From RHKX01 sp963826475 (GTDB taxonomy: Bacteria; Actinomycetota; Thermoleophilia; Solirubrobacterales; 70-9), in assembly GCA_963826475.1 (NCBI GenBank), contig CAWGXC010000003.1, forward strand, positions 558,001 through 622,000: a DNA stretch of 64,000 nucleotides, given 5' to 3'. A model generated the notes under the pieces. It was not told the origin of the DNA. It saw only the letters and a list, made by a program, of their open reading frames with translations, and did no database searches. The position numbers were made by a program, and so were the translations under genes. Below are positions 1 to 9,050 of the stretch, in pieces; within the stretch, counting starts at the first letter, position 1; each line of letters opens with the position of its first letter.

Positions 1-1
1 G

Positions 2-811
2 CGCGCCTTGCAGTACCAACATCTCGTCGGCGGCACGATCCTGCTGCACGAGGAGGATCCGCAGCTGACCCGCGACGGGGTGATGGGGGAGGGGGCGGTC
101 TCCGCCGCGCTCGGCCTGGCCGGGGTGCCGGCGGTCTCCGAGTCGACGATGATCGCCCGCGATGCCGCGCTCTGCCTCTACGAGGACGCCACCGCACACG
201 TCCAGCACCTCTCCGCCCGGATCTCAGTCGAGGCGGTCGCGGCCGGCAAGCAGGCGGGGGCGCGGATCACCGCCGAGCTCACGCCGCACCACCTCGTCCT
301 CACCGACGAGGAGGTCCGCAGCCTCGACGCCCGCTTCAAGATGAATCCTCCGCTCCGCACCGAGGACGATCGACAGGCGCTGATCCAGGCGCTCATCGAC
401 GGTACCGTCGACTGCATCGGCACCGACCACGCCCCACACTCCACGAACGAGAAGGAGGTGCCGTTCGAGCAGGCCAACATGGGCGTGATCGGCCTCGAGA
501 CCGCGTTCTCCGTCCTCTATACCGAGCTCGTCGAGCCTGGGATCATCGATCTGGGCCTGCTCGTCGAGCGGATGGGTGCCGGCGCGGCGCTCTTCGACCT
601 CGACCGTCCCGAGCTCTCGCCCGACGCCGAGGCCAACGTCGTGCTCGTCGACCTCGATGCCGAGTGGGAGGCGGGCGCCGAGGGCTGGGAGTCCCGCTCG
701 GAGAACTCGTGCTTCGCGGGTCGCAGGCTGCGCTCACGGCCGATCATCACCGTGGTCGGCGGCGAGGTCGCCTACCGCCGTCGCAGCTTCGCGATGAAGG
801 TGGCCGGATGA
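2..811 (+). CDS. pyrC: Dihydroorotase, 3' part (5' end outside window)
   Basis: Cyclises N-carbamoyl-aspartate to dihydroorotate in pyrimidine synthesis. The frame is open from the window edge, so the N-terminal third with the first metal-binding HxH motif is missing. Visible family features are the QYQHLVGG segment, the TAELTPHH histidine region and the GTDHAPH motif near residue 140 of the visible part, which carries the metal-binding aspartate. An in-frame TTG at 8 is unlikely to be the start because homology continues upstream of it. The stop overlaps the next start in an ATGA arrangement, so translation is probably coupled to the hydrolase gene. It is the first visible gene of the pyr operon. 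Confidence 0.95.
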   Translation, partial: RALQYQHLVGGTILLHEEDPQLTRDGVMGEGAVSAALGLAGVPAVSESTMIARDAALCLYEDATAHVQHLSARISVEAVAAGKQAGARITAELTPHHLVLTDEEVRSLDARFKMNPPLRTEDDRQALIQALIDGTVDCIGTDHAPHSTNEKEVPFEQANMGVIGLETAFSVLYTELVEPGIIDLGLLVERMGAGAALFDLDRPELSPDAEANVVLVDLDAEWEAGAEGWESRSENSCFAGRRLRSRPIITVVGGEVAYRRRSFAMKVAG

Positions 812-1362
812 CCGCCGCCAAGCTCGACCGCGATCGTGCGGCCCTGCTCGTGATCGATCTCCAGGAGGCCTTCCGCAAGGCGATCCCCGACTTCGATTCG
901 GTCGCGGCCGCCGCGGCGACGATGGTCCGTGGCGCCACCGAGATCGGCCTGCCGATCGTCGTCACCGAGCAGTACCCCAAGGGGCTCGGCGCAACGGTCC
1001 CCGAGGTCGCCGACCACCTACCCGAGGGCACTACGCCGATTGCCAAGACCGCCTTCTCGGCGCTCGCGGCGGAGGGCTTCGATCTCGGCGATCGCGACCA
1101 GGTCATCGTCTGCGGCATCGAGACGCACGTCTGCGTCAACCAGACGATTCTCGATCTGCGGGAGGCCGGCGTCGAGGTGCACGTCGTCGCCGACGCCGTC
1201 GGGTCCCGGACGGCCGCGAACCGCGACCTCGGGCTCGGCAAGGCGGTGCGCTCAGGGGCGTGGCTGACGAGCGTCGAGACCGCACTCTTCGAGTTGCTCG
1301 GGGAGGCCGGCGGCGACTCGTTCAAAGCGGTCCAGAAGCTCGTCTTGGAGCTGGCGCCATGA
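808..1362 (+). CDS. Isochorismatase-family cysteine hydrolase within the pyr operon
   Basis: A 184-residue member of the isochorismatase/nicotinamidase-like superfamily. The expected triad is visible: Asp in VIDLQ near residue 17, Lys in AKTAF near residue 83, and Cys in ETHVCVNQT near residue 110. The start was set at 808, where ATGA overlaps the pyrC stop, although the frame is open further upstream. Its own stop overlaps the carA start the same way, so it is embedded between two pyrimidine genes. The substrate cannot be read from sequence; members act on amides, ureidoacrylate, nicotinamide or isochorismate. A role in clearing a carbamoyl or ureido by-product is only a guess from context. 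Confidence 0.85.
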   Translation: MTAAKLDRDRAALLVIDLQEAFRKAIPDFDSVAAAAATMVRGATEIGLPIVVTEQYPKGLGATVPEVADHLPEGTTPIAKTAFSALAAEGFDLGDRDQVIVCGIETHVCVNQTILDLREAGVEVHVVADAVGSRTAANRDLGLGKAVRSGAWLTSVETALFELLGEAGGDSFKAVQKLVLELAP

Positions 1363-2477
1363 GCCCGGCCTCCGGATACGTCCTGCTCGAGGACGGCGCC
1401 CGCCTCGAGGGCGATCTCTGCGGCGCTCCGGGGCCGGTGACCGGCGAGGTCGTCTTCAACACTGCGATGACCGGCTATCAGGAGTCGGTGACCGATCCCT
1501 CCTACGCCGGGCAGATCATCACCTTCACCTACCCGCTCGTCGGCAACTACGGGGTCAGCGCGGAGGCGATGGAATCCGACCGGGTCCACGCTCGCGCCGT
1601 GATCATGCGCGAGGGCAAGAACGGCGAGGACTCCGCCTCCGCCGAGGGCGGCTGGCTCGATTGGCTGACCAACTGCGGGGTCCAGGCGATCACCGGGGTC
1701 GACACCCGGGCGCTCGTCCGCCACATCCGCGATCAGGGCTCGATGCGGGGCGGGATCTTCAGCGCTGAGGTGCCCGAGGCCGAGGCGCGCGAGCGCATCA
1801 CAGCCGAGCCGCAGATGGCGGGCTCCGACCTCGCGCGGACAGTCACCCCGGCGGAGCCGATCGTCCTCGATGGAACCGGCCCGCACATCGTCGGCATCGA
1901 CACGGGGATCAAGCTCTCGATCATCCGCCAGCTTCGCGAGCGCGGCTGCAAGGTCACGCTGCTCCCCTGCGGGTCGAGCCCGGATGACGTCCTCGCCCAC
2001 GATCCCGATCTCGTCTTCCTCGCCAACGGGCCCGGGGACCCGGCCGCCCTCGACTACGTCGTCGCGACGATTCGCGAGTTGATCGGCAAGAGGCCGGTCT
2101 TCGGCATCTGTCTCGGCCACCAGCTGCTCTGCCGGGCCGTCGGGCTGGAGACCTTCAAGCTCCCCTTCGGTCACCGCGGCGTCAACCATCCGGTCAAGGA
2201 GCTCAGCACCGGGAGGATCGAGATCACCTCTCAGAATCATGGCTTCGCCGTTGCCGGGCCCAACGGCGAGGGGCGGCTCGAGACCGATGAGGCGATCCGC
2301 TGGGAGACGGACTTCGGAGCCGCGGAGCTCTCCCACCTGAACCTCTACGACCGCACGGTCGAGGGCCTCAATTTGCTCGAGGTGGCCGGCGGCACGGTGC
2401 AGTACCACCCGGAAGCCGGCCCCGGGCCGCATGACGCCCGCCACCTGTTCGATCGCTTCCTGGAGCTGGCGAGTTGA
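1359..2477 (+). CDS. carA: Carbamoyl-phosphate synthase small (glutaminase) subunit
   Basis: Hydrolyses glutamine and channels ammonia to CarB for carbamoyl phosphate. At 372 residues it has the usual length. The N-terminal domain contains the family segment GEVVFNTAMTGYQE. The C-terminal class I amidotransferase domain carries the nucleophile Cys in GICLGHQLL and the His/Glu pair in QYHPEAGPGPHD. The ATG at 1359 overlaps the preceding stop by four bases. The gene ends with a TTGA overlap into an acetyltransferase gene that separates it from carB, an unusual interruption since carA and carB are normally adjacent. Cytoplasmic. Confidence 0.97.
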   Translation: MSPASGYVLLEDGARLEGDLCGAPGPVTGEVVFNTAMTGYQESVTDPSYAGQIITFTYPLVGNYGVSAEAMESDRVHARAVIMREGKNGEDSASAEGGWLDWLTNCGVQAITGVDTRALVRHIRDQGSMRGGIFSAEVPEAEARERITAEPQMAGSDLARTVTPAEPIVLDGTGPHIVGIDTGIKLSIIRQLRERGCKVTLLPCGSSPDDVLAHDPDLVFLANGPGDPAALDYVVATIRELIGKRPVFGICLGHQLLCRAVGLETFKLPFGHRGVNHPVKELSTGRIEITSQNHGFAVAGPNGEGRLETDEAIRWETDFGAAELSHLNLYDRTVEGLNLLEVAGGTVQYHPEAGPGPHDARHLFDRFLELAS

Positions 2478-3085
2478 TCTGGCCGCCCGCTGCCGAGCCG
2501 CTCGAGGGCTCGATCGTCCGGCTGGAGCCGATCGCGCCCCGCCATCGCGGACCGCTGCTCGCCGCCTCCGGCGAGCCTGACACCTGGACGTGGATGGATC
2601 GCCGGGTGCCCGGCCATGAGCGCGCCTTCTCGGAGTGGTTCGACGTCCGCCTCGAGGCCTCGCTGGCCGGCCGCGAGTGGTGTTTCGTGACGATCTCGGC
2701 GGAGACGGAAGAACCGATCGGCAGCTCCTCCTACCTTCACGTCAGGCCCGAGCACGACGGACTCGAGATCGGCTGGACGTGGCTTCACCCATCGGCGTGG
2801 CGAACCGGAGCCAACCGCGAGGCGAAGCTGCTCATGCTCGGCCATGCCTTCGACGAGCTCGGTGCGATGCGGGTCGAGTTCAAGACCGATGCCCGCAACG
2901 AGCGCTCGCGCACAGCGCTGGTGGCACTCGGCGCCACGTTCGAGGGCATCTTTCGCAAGCACATGCTGATGCCGGTGGTCGGCGTCCGTGACTCGGCCTA
3001 TTTCTCGATCGTCGACGACGATTGGCCGGAGGTCGCGGCCACCTTGCGCGCGGGCATCGCCGACAATCAGGGTGCGAGGAGCTAG
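2474..3085 (+). CDS. GNAT-family N-acetyltransferase (RimJ/RimL-like) between carA and carB
   Basis: A 203-residue protein with a GNAT fold of the RimJ/RimL type. It opens with an LEGSIVRLEPI strand, has the GSSSYLHV and LEIGWTWLHPSAWRTGANREAK segments where acetyl-CoA should bind, and FKTDARNERSRTALVALGA near the C-terminus, typical of ribosomal-protein alanine acetyltransferases and their relatives. The TTG start overlaps the carA stop and a GTG for carB follows two bases after its stop, so it belongs to the pyr operon. The acceptor is unknown. Nothing in the sequence ties it to pyrimidine chemistry, so the role is left open. Confidence 0.85.
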   Translation: MIWPPAAEPLEGSIVRLEPIAPRHRGPLLAASGEPDTWTWMDRRVPGHERAFSEWFDVRLEASLAGREWCFVTISAETEEPIGSSSYLHVRPEHDGLEIGWTWLHPSAWRTGANREAKLLMLGHAFDELGAMRVEFKTDARNERSRTALVALGATFEGIFRKHMLMPVVGVRDSAYFSIVDDDWPEVAATLRAGIADNQGARS

Positions 3086-3087
3086 CT

Positions 3088-6000
3088 GTGCCGCGTCGCG
3101 ACGACATCAACAAGATCCTGCTGATCGGCTCCGGGCCGATCGTGATCGGCCAGGCCGCGGAGTTCGACTACTCGGGCACCCAGGCGTGCAAGGTCCTGCG
3201 CGAGGAGGGCTACGAGATCGTGCTCGTCAACTCCAACCCGGCGACGATCATGACCGACCCCGAGTTCGCCGATCGCACCTACGTCGAGCCGCTGCTGCCC
3301 GATGTCGTCGCCCGGATCATCGAGCGCGAGCGTCCCGACGCCCTGCTGCCGACGCTCGGCGGCCAGACAGCGCTCAACCTCGCGAAATCGCTGCATGACG
3401 ACGGCACGCTCGAAAGGTTCGGCGTCGAGCTGATCGGCGCCGATTACGAGGCGATCCACCGCGCCGAGGACCGCGACGCCTTCCGCGAGACGATGGAGGG
3501 CGCCGGCCTGCGGGTTCCGTGGTCGATGATCGCCGAGTCGGTCGGCGACGCAGAGAGATCCCTGGCCGAGGGCGGCGTGACGCTGCCCGCGATCGTGCGC
3601 CCGGCCTTCACGATGGGCGGCCAGGGGGGAGGGGTCGCCTACACCGAGACCGAGCTGCGCCAGGTCGTCTCCGAGGGCCTCGCCGCCTCCCCGATCAACC
3701 AGGTGCTCGTCGAGGAGTCGGTGATCGGCTGGGGTGAGTTCGAGCTGGAGCTGATGCGAGATCGCAACGACAACGTGATCGTCATCTGCTCGATCGAGAA
3801 CATCGACCCGATGGGCGTCCACACCGGCGACTCGGTCACCGTCGCCCCTGCGCAGAGCCTCAGCGACTCGCTCTATCAAGAGCTCCGCGACCAGGCGCTC
3901 ACGGTGATCCGCGCCGTCGGCGTCGAGACCGGCGGCTCCAACGTCCAGTTCGGCGTCAACCCCGAGTCCGGCGAGATCGTCGTGATCGAGATGAACCCGC
4001 GGGTCTCGCGCTCCTCGGCGCTCGCCTCCAAGGCGACCGGCTTCCCGATTGCGAAGATCGCAGCCCGCCTCGCGGTCGGCTACACGCTCGACGAGATCCC
4101 CAACGACATCACCCGGGCCACGCCCGCGGCCTTCGAGCCGACGATCGACTACGTCGTCACGAAGATCCCGCGCTTCGCCTTCGAGAAGTTCCCGGGCAGC
4201 GCCGGCAACCTGACCACTCACATGAAGTCGGTCGGCGAGGCGATGGCGATCGGCCGCACCTTCCGGGAGTCGTTCGCGAAGGCAATGCGCTCGCGGGAGC
4301 TCGACTCCGAGGCCGACCTGAGCGGGACCGACGAGGAGTTGCTGACCCGCCTCGAAACGCCGTCCTCGGATCGCTTCGACCTCGTCTTGGAGGTTTTCCG
4401 CCGGGGGGTCTCAAAGGACGTCGTGAATGCCCGAACCGCGATCGATCACTGGTTCCTGAACGAGCTCGAAGCGCTTGCCACGGGCGGCGACGGCACGGCG
4501 GGGCTCGAGCGCGCCTACAAGTCGGTCGACACCTGCGCGGCCGAGTTCGAGGCGCTGACGCCGTACTACTACTCGGCCCACGAGCGGCCGGTCGGCGGGT
4601 CCTCGATCGGCCCGAGCGAGGTCCGCCGAGGCGATCGCGAGAGCGTCGTCATCCTCGGCTCCGGGCCGAACCGGATCGGGCAGGGGATCGAGTTCGACTA
4701 CTGCTGCGTTCACGCCGCGATGACGGTTCGCGAGTCGGGCCGCGACGCGGTGATGGTCAACTGCAACCCCGAGACCGTCTCGACCGACTACGACACCTCC
4801 GACCGGCTCTACTTCGAGCCGCTAACCGCCGAGGACGTGCTCGCCGTCATCGACATCGAGAAGCCCGAGGGCGTGATCGTCCAGTTCGGCGGCCAGACGC
4901 CTCTGCGACTGGCCAAGACGCTCGAGGACGCCGGCGTCAGGCTGCTGGGTACGCCTGTGGACGCCATCGACCTCGCCGAGGATCGCGGCCGCTTCGGCGC
5001 GCTGCTGCGCCGACTCGACATCGCGCATCCGCCCTACGGGACGGCGCTCAGCGCCGACGAGGCGCAGGTCATCGCCGAGCAGGTCGGCTACCCGCTGCTC
5101 GTCCGTCCCTCCTACGTCCTCGGCGGCCGCGCCATGGAGATCTGTTATTCGACCGCCGATCTCGTCAACTATCTGGACCAGCACGTCAAGGCCAGCCCCG
5201 AGCATCCGCTGCTTCTGGACCGCTTCCTCGAGAACGCGATCGAGGTCGACGTCGACGCCCTCTCCGACGGCTCCGACTGCGTGCTTGCGGGCGTCATGCA
5301 GCACGTCGAGGAGGCCGGGGTCCACTCCGGCGACTCCGCCTGCGTGTTGCCCCCGATGAGCCTCGGCGACGAGATGCTCGGTCGCATCGAGGAGACGACG
5401 AAGCGGATTGCGCTCGAGCTGGGGGTGATCGGATTGATCAACATCCAGTACGCGGTGGCGGGCGGCGCGCTGTATGTGATCGAGGCCAACCCGCGCGCCT
5501 CGCGCACCGTGCCGTTCGTGAGCAAGGCGATCGGCGCGCCGATCGCCAAGATCGCCTGCCGCCTGATGCTGGGCGAGGCGCTCGCAGACCAGGAGGTGCC
5601 GGCGATGCCGACCGGTCACGTTTCGGTCAAGGAGGCCGTGCTGCCGTTCTCGCGCTTTTCCGGCGCCGACACGGTCCTCGGTCCCGAGATGAAGAGCACC
5701 GGAGAGGTGATGGGAATCGCCGGCGACTTCCCGACCGCCTTCGGCAAGGCCCAGGCCGCCGCCGGGGTGACGCTCCCCAGCGGGGGAACCGTCTTCATCA
5801 CCGTCACCGATGGCGACAAGGCCGCGGCGACTCAGCTCGCGACCCGCTTCTGTGACCTGGGCTTCCGGATCGTTGCGACCGGCGGCACCGCCCAGGCGAT
5901 CTCACGGATGGGCGTTCCGGTGACGAAGATCAACAAGATTCTCGAGGGTTCGCCCAACGTCGTCGACTACATCGAGCGCGGGGAGGTCGACCTGGTGATC

Positions 6001-6228
6001 AACACGCCGACCGGCTCCGGAGCCCGCGCCGACGGCTACGAGATCCGCAGCGCCGCCACCCGGCGCGGCATCCCCTGCATCACGACGATGACGGGCGCCT
6101 CGGCGGCCGCTCGAGCGATCGGCGTCGACAAGCGCGGGGGCGGTGACGTGATCAGCCTGCAGGAGCTCCATGCCCGAGCGGCGGAGAACGCGGTCCAGGC
6201 GGTCCAGGTGACCGCTGACGGCGAGTGA
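3088..6228 (+). CDS. carB: Carbamoyl-phosphate synthase large subunit
   Basis: Makes carbamoyl phosphate from bicarbonate, ammonia and two ATP, with CarA. At 1046 residues it is full length. It shows the duplicated architecture: a first half starting at KILLIGSGPIVIGQAAEFDYSG, a second at VVILGSGPNRIGQGIEFDY near residue 521, each with an ATP-grasp domain (MGGQGGGVAYTE; PSYVLGGRAME), then a C-terminal MGS-like regulatory domain ending around NTPTGSGARADGYEIR. The GTG at 3088 was chosen because the family starts MPRRxDI just there; the frame is open further upstream but only over the acetyltransferase gene. The stop overlaps the pyrK GTG. Confidence 0.98.
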   Translation: MPRRDDINKILLIGSGPIVIGQAAEFDYSGTQACKVLREEGYEIVLVNSNPATIMTDPEFADRTYVEPLLPDVVARIIERERPDALLPTLGGQTALNLAKSLHDDGTLERFGVELIGADYEAIHRAEDRDAFRETMEGAGLRVPWSMIAESVGDAERSLAEGGVTLPAIVRPAFTMGGQGGGVAYTETELRQVVSEGLAASPINQVLVEESVIGWGEFELELMRDRNDNVIVICSIENIDPMGVHTGDSVTVAPAQSLSDSLYQELRDQALTVIRAVGVETGGSNVQFGVNPESGEIVVIEMNPRVSRSSALASKATGFPIAKIAARLAVGYTLDEIPNDITRATPAAFEPTIDYVVTKIPRFAFEKFPGSAGNLTTHMKSVGEAMAIGRTFRESFAKAMRSRELDSEADLSGTDEELLTRLETPSSDRFDLVLEVFRRGVSKDVVNARTAIDHWFLNELEALATGGDGTAGLERAYKSVDTCAAEFEALTPYYYSAHERPVGGSSIGPSEVRRGDRESVVILGSGPNRIGQGIEFDYCCVHAAMTVRESGRDAVMVNCNPETVSTDYDTSDRLYFEPLTAEDVLAVIDIEKPEGVIVQFGGQTPLRLAKTLEDAGVRLLGTPVDAIDLAEDRGRFGALLRRLDIAHPPYGTALSADEAQVIAEQVGYPLLVRPSYVLGGRAMEICYSTADLVNYLDQHVKASPEHPLLLDRFLENAIEVDVDALSDGSDCVLAGVMQHVEEAGVHSGDSACVLPPMSLGDEMLGRIEETTKRIALELGVIGLINIQYAVAGGALYVIEANPRASRTVPFVSKAIGAPIAKIACRLMLGEALADQEVPAMPTGHVSVKEAVLPFSRFSGADTVLGPEMKSTGEVMGIAGDFPTAFGKAQAAAGVTLPSGGTVFITVTDGDKAAATQLATRFCDLGFRIVATGGTAQAISRMGVPVTKINKILEGSPNVVDYIERGEVDLVINTPTGSGARADGYEIRSAATRRGIPCITTMTGASAAARAIGVDKRGGGDVISLQELHARAAENAVQAVQVTADGE

Positions 6229-7100
6229 GCGCCCCGGAGGCAGCGGCGGACGGGCGCGTCCTGGCTCCATTCGGCAGGCGGCGATCGGAGGTCGTCGCCA
6301 ACTCCGCAACCGGCGGGTACCGGATCGTCAGCGTGCTCGACAGGGCGGGTCCGATGCCGGCGGCGGGGCAGTTCTACATGCTCACCGCCGATCGGGGCTG
6401 GGGCGGGGCGGGAGAGCGGCCGTTCCTGCCGCGAGCGTTCTCGGTCGCCGAGGCGACGGAGGCAGCCGAGGGTGGCGTGCGCCTCTCGTTCCTGCTCGAG
6501 GCGGTGGGTCCGGGAACTTCCGCGCTCGCCGAGCTCGAGCAGGGAGACGGCCTCCATCTAACGGGCCCGCTCGGCCGTCCATTCTCGGCGCCCCGGGAGC
6601 TCAATCCGGCGGCGGCGGGGGCGATCCTCGTGGGCGGTGGCATCGGCCTCGCTCCCCTTGCCCTCTGGCGGCGCACGCTCGCGGCGTCAGGCGTCCCCGA
6701 GCGCTCGCTGCTCGGCTTCAGGGACCGCGATCACTCCGGCGGCTTGGAGCTCTTCCGCTGCTCGGAGGTGCGCCTCGCCAGCGAGGACGGTCACGCCGGA
6801 CATCGCGGCTACGTGACCGACCTCCTCGCGGTGATGCTCGAGGGCGATGCCGCCGAGACGGCCGTCGTCTACTCGTGCGGTCCGCCCGCGATGCTCGAGG
6901 CCGTGCGCGCGCTCTGCGCCGAGCGAGCGGTCGAGGCGGAGCTCGCGATGGAGTCGCCGATGGCCTGCGGGTACGGCGCCTGCTTCGGCTGCGCGATGCC
7001 GCTGCGCAGCGGCGGCTACATGCGGCTCTGCGTGGACGGGCCGGTCGTCCGGGCCGCCGACGTGGAGACCGCGCTGGTCGCCGGAGCCGGACACCGATGA
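6225..7100 (+). CDS. pyrK: Dihydroorotate dehydrogenase B, electron-transfer subunit
   Basis: FAD and [2Fe-2S] subunit that passes electrons from PyrD to NAD. At 291 residues it has an N-terminal FAD-binding barrel (PRAFSVAEA), a nucleotide-binding domain with VGGGIGLAPL near residue 130 and VVYSCGPPAM near residue 210, and a C-terminal cluster-binding segment with Cys in CGYGACFGC plus a fourth Cys in MRLCVDGPV. The GTG start overlaps the carB stop and the stop overlaps the pyrD start. Its presence next to a class 1B PyrD means dihydroorotate oxidation is NAD-linked rather than quinone-linked here. Confidence 0.95.
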   Translation: MSAPEAAADGRVLAPFGRRRSEVVANSATGGYRIVSVLDRAGPMPAAGQFYMLTADRGWGGAGERPFLPRAFSVAEATEAAEGGVRLSFLLEAVGPGTSALAELEQGDGLHLTGPLGRPFSAPRELNPAAAGAILVGGGIGLAPLALWRRTLAASGVPERSLLGFRDRDHSGGLELFRCSEVRLASEDGHAGHRGYVTDLLAVMLEGDAAETAVVYSCGPPAMLEAVRALCAERAVEAELAMESPMACGYGACFGCAMPLRSGGYMRLCVDGPVVRAADVETALVAGAGHR

Positions 7101-7987
7101 GCGCGATCGATTTCTGCGGCCTCGAGCTCGCCCATCCGATCGTCAACGCGTCGGGCACGTTCGACGCCATCGCCGCTCGACGGGCATTCGGTCCGGCGGT
7201 GCTCGAGCGCTTCCCCTTCAGCGCGTACGTCTCGAAGACGATCACGCCGGCGACGAGGGTCGGCAACGCGCCGCCTCGGCTCTGGGAGGAGGGCGCCGGG
7301 ATGGTCAACTCGATCGGGCTCCCCAACAAGGGCCTCGAGGGCTTCCTGAAGATCGATCTTCCGCAGCTCGCTGAGCTTCCTGGTCCGCTGATCGTTTCGG
7401 TCATGGCCACGAGCGCCGAGGGGTTCATCGCGATGCTCGGGCCGCTCTCGGAGCGCGACGAGGTCGACGCGTTCGAGCTCAACATCTCGTGCCCCAACGT
7501 GCACTCCGGTCTGATCGTGGGCGAGCAGCCCGATGAAGCGGGTTCGCTGCTCGAACAACTGCGTTCGCACACGCGCAAGCCGCTGATCGTGAAGCTGACC
7601 CCCAACGTCGCCGATCCCGCCGCAGTCGCTCTCGCCGCCGAAGCCGGCGGCGCGGATGCGATCTCACTGATCAACACGATCAAGGCGGCGCCGCTCGGCC
7701 CGGACGGCGGGCCGTGGCTCGGAGCCGGCAGCGGCGGCCTCTCCGGCCCCGCGGTCCGCACGATCGCCCTCAAGCAGGTCGCTGACGTGGCGAATGCCGT
7801 GAGCGTGCCGGTGGTGGGGATGGGTGGCGTGGAGCACGGCACGCATGCGCGCGATCTGATGGCGGCGGGCGCCGTGGTCGTAGCCGTGGGGACGGCCAGC
7901 TTCCGCGACCCGCTGGCCGCGGAACGCATCCTCGCCGAGCTGGGATGGAGCGCCCCCATAGCGGCCTCACCAGAGCCACGGGTGTGA
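7097..7987 (+). CDS. pyrD: Dihydroorotate dehydrogenase, class 1B catalytic subunit
   Basis: Oxidises dihydroorotate to orotate with FMN. At 296 residues it has the class 1 hallmarks: the N-terminal PIVNASGTFD, the substrate loop NSIGLPNKGLEGF, the NISCPNVHSG segment with the active-site Cys of class 1 enzymes, a phosphate-binding KLTPNV, and GMGGVEHGTHARDLMAAGA for FMN phosphate. The ATG overlaps the pyrK stop. It is the last gene of the visible pyr operon; pyrF, which often follows in other bacteria, is not in this window. A perfect hairpin 35 bases downstream probably ends the operon. Confidence 0.97.
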   Translation: MSAIDFCGLELAHPIVNASGTFDAIAARRAFGPAVLERFPFSAYVSKTITPATRVGNAPPRLWEEGAGMVNSIGLPNKGLEGFLKIDLPQLAELPGPLIVSVMATSAEGFIAMLGPLSERDEVDAFELNISCPNVHSGLIVGEQPDEAGSLLEQLRSHTRKPLIVKLTPNVADPAAVALAAEAGGADAISLINTIKAAPLGPDGGPWLGAGSGGLSGPAVRTIALKQVADVANAVSVPVVGMGGVEHGTHARDLMAAGAVVVAVGTASFRDPLAAERILAELGWSAPIAASPEPRV

Positions 7988-8022
7988 GTTTTCGCAAATT
8001 CGGCGGACCGAGCCGAGCTTTG

Positions 8023-8049
8023 ATCTCGACCTCGACTTGAGGTCGAGAT
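8023..8049. terminator. Perfect 11-bp hairpin after pyrD
   Basis: Arms at 8023-8033 and 8039-8049 are perfectly complementary around a five-base loop. It lies between the pyrD stop and the mihF promoter, so it most likely ends the pyr operon. There is no long T run after it, so Rho-independent termination is not certain; as a perfect palindrome it could also bind a repressor. Confidence 0.55.
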
Positions 8050-8078
8050 GAATTCGTCGAAAAACCGCTAAGGGGGGC

Positions 8079-8106
8079 TTGCGAAGCCGGAGACCGTGTA
8101 TATGAT
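8079..8106 (+). promoter_or_regulatory. Probable promoter of mihF-gmk
   Basis: A TTGCGA -35 at 8079-8084 and TATGAT -10 at 8101-8106 are separated by 16 bases. Initiation would fall only a few bases before the ATG at 8118, giving a leaderless or near-leaderless transcript. Confidence 0.6.
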
Positions 8107-8117
8107 CGCCGCGTTCC

Positions 8118-8453
8118 ATGACCCCGCCCAGCCCGTCTTCAACAGCAGTTCCAACCCGCAGCCACGACCAGCGGCTGCGAGCGCTGGAGGCAGCGAATGA
8201 GATTCGCACGCGGCGGGCCCAGCTGAAGCGGGATCTCAAGGCGGGAAAGATCCAGATCGAGCGCCTGCTGCTCGATCCGCCCGACTACCTGGGCTCCGCG
8301 AAGGTCTTCGACGTGATGCTCGCGGTTCCCAAGTACGGCCGCGTGAAGGTCAACCGGATTCTCAACGGTTGTCGCATCTCACCGTCGAAGACGATCGGCG
8401 GCCTCTCGGTTCGGCAGCGTGCCGAGCTGGTCGCTCTACTCCGACGCCGCTAG
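8118..8453 (+). CDS. mihF: Actinobacterial-type integration host factor (mIHF)
   Basis: Small nucleoid-associated DNA-binding protein of 111 residues, unrelated in sequence to the HU/IHF fold of proteobacteria. The diagnostic C-terminal region is clear: LLLDPPDYLGSAKVFDVMLAV followed by PKYGRVKVNRIL and SPSKTIGGLSVRQR, a helix-two-turn-helix DNA-binding segment. The first 25 residues are Ser/Pro-rich and probably disordered. It sits directly upstream of gmk and rpoZ, the conserved order in Actinobacteria, which is the best single clue to the phylum. ATG at 8118 fits the near-leaderless promoter upstream; no Shine-Dalgarno sequence is seen. Confidence 0.93.
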   Translation: MTPPSPSSTAVPTRSHDQRLRALEAANEIRTRRAQLKRDLKAGKIQIERLLLDPPDYLGSAKVFDVMLAVPKYGRVKVNRILNGCRISPSKTIGGLSVRQRAELVALLRRR

Positions 8454-8474
8454 CCCGGTAACAATCAGGTCGTC

Positions 8475-9029
8475 TTGACGGCGGCCTTCGTCATCACCGG
8501 ACCCTCAGGGGTCGGCAAGGGCACGTTGATCCGTGCGCTCCGCGAGTCGATCCCTGAGTTGGAGCTCTCGACTTCGGCGACGACGCGACTGCCGCGTGCC
8601 GGTGAGGTCGACGGCGTCGACTACCACTTCCTGACGCCGGAACAGTTCGAGCGCCAGGTCGAGGCCGGTGATTTCCTCGAGCACGCGACCTACAGCGAGC
8701 ACCGTTACGGAACGCTTCGGTCAGAGGTCGAGGAGCGCACCGCAAGGGGCGCTCCCGTCCTGCTCGAGATCGAGCTTCAAGGTGCTCGGCAGGTGCGCAA
8801 GAGCATGCCCGAGGCCGTGCAGATCTTCATCGCTCCTCCTGATGCGGCCGACCTGCGGCGTCGCCTACAGGCCCGCGGGACCGACCGGCCCGAGGTGATC
8901 GAGGCCCGGCTTCGCGTCGCGGTCGAGGAGCTCGCCGCCCGGGGTGAGTTCCGGCACACGATCGTCAACGACGACGTCGACCGGGCGACCGGGGAGCTGG
9001 CGGCGATCGTGCGCGGCGAATCCGAATGA
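8475..9029 (+). CDS. gmk: Guanylate kinase
   Basis: Phosphorylates GMP to GDP with ATP. At 184 residues it has the P-loop GPSGVGKGTL at residues 9-18, the GMP-binding STSATTRLPRAGEVDGVDYHF region and the EIELQGARQV helix. The TTG start follows the mihF stop by 21 bases; there is no recognisable ribosome binding site, although TAACAAT at 8459-8465 could serve as a -10 element for a leaderless transcript. Part of the mihF-gmk-rpoZ group. Confidence 0.95.
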   Translation: MTAAFVITGPSGVGKGTLIRALRESIPELELSTSATTRLPRAGEVDGVDYHFLTPEQFERQVEAGDFLEHATYSEHRYGTLRSEVEERTARGAPVLLEIELQGARQVRKSMPEAVQIFIAPPDAADLRRRLQARGTDRPEVIEARLRVAVEELAARGEFRHTIVNDDVDRATGELAAIVRGESE

Positions 9030-9050
9030 TGCCGCGCTTGCACCTTGCCC

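Noticed and set aside
747..2444. Long minus-strand open frame opposite the hydrolase and carA
   Set aside because: GC-rich third-position bias creates long antisense frames; the plus-strand genes have clear family motifs and the antisense translation resembles nothing.
7988..8117. pyrF expected after pyrD
   Set aside because: Only a hairpin and the mihF promoter are found; no orotidine decarboxylase motif is present in the window.
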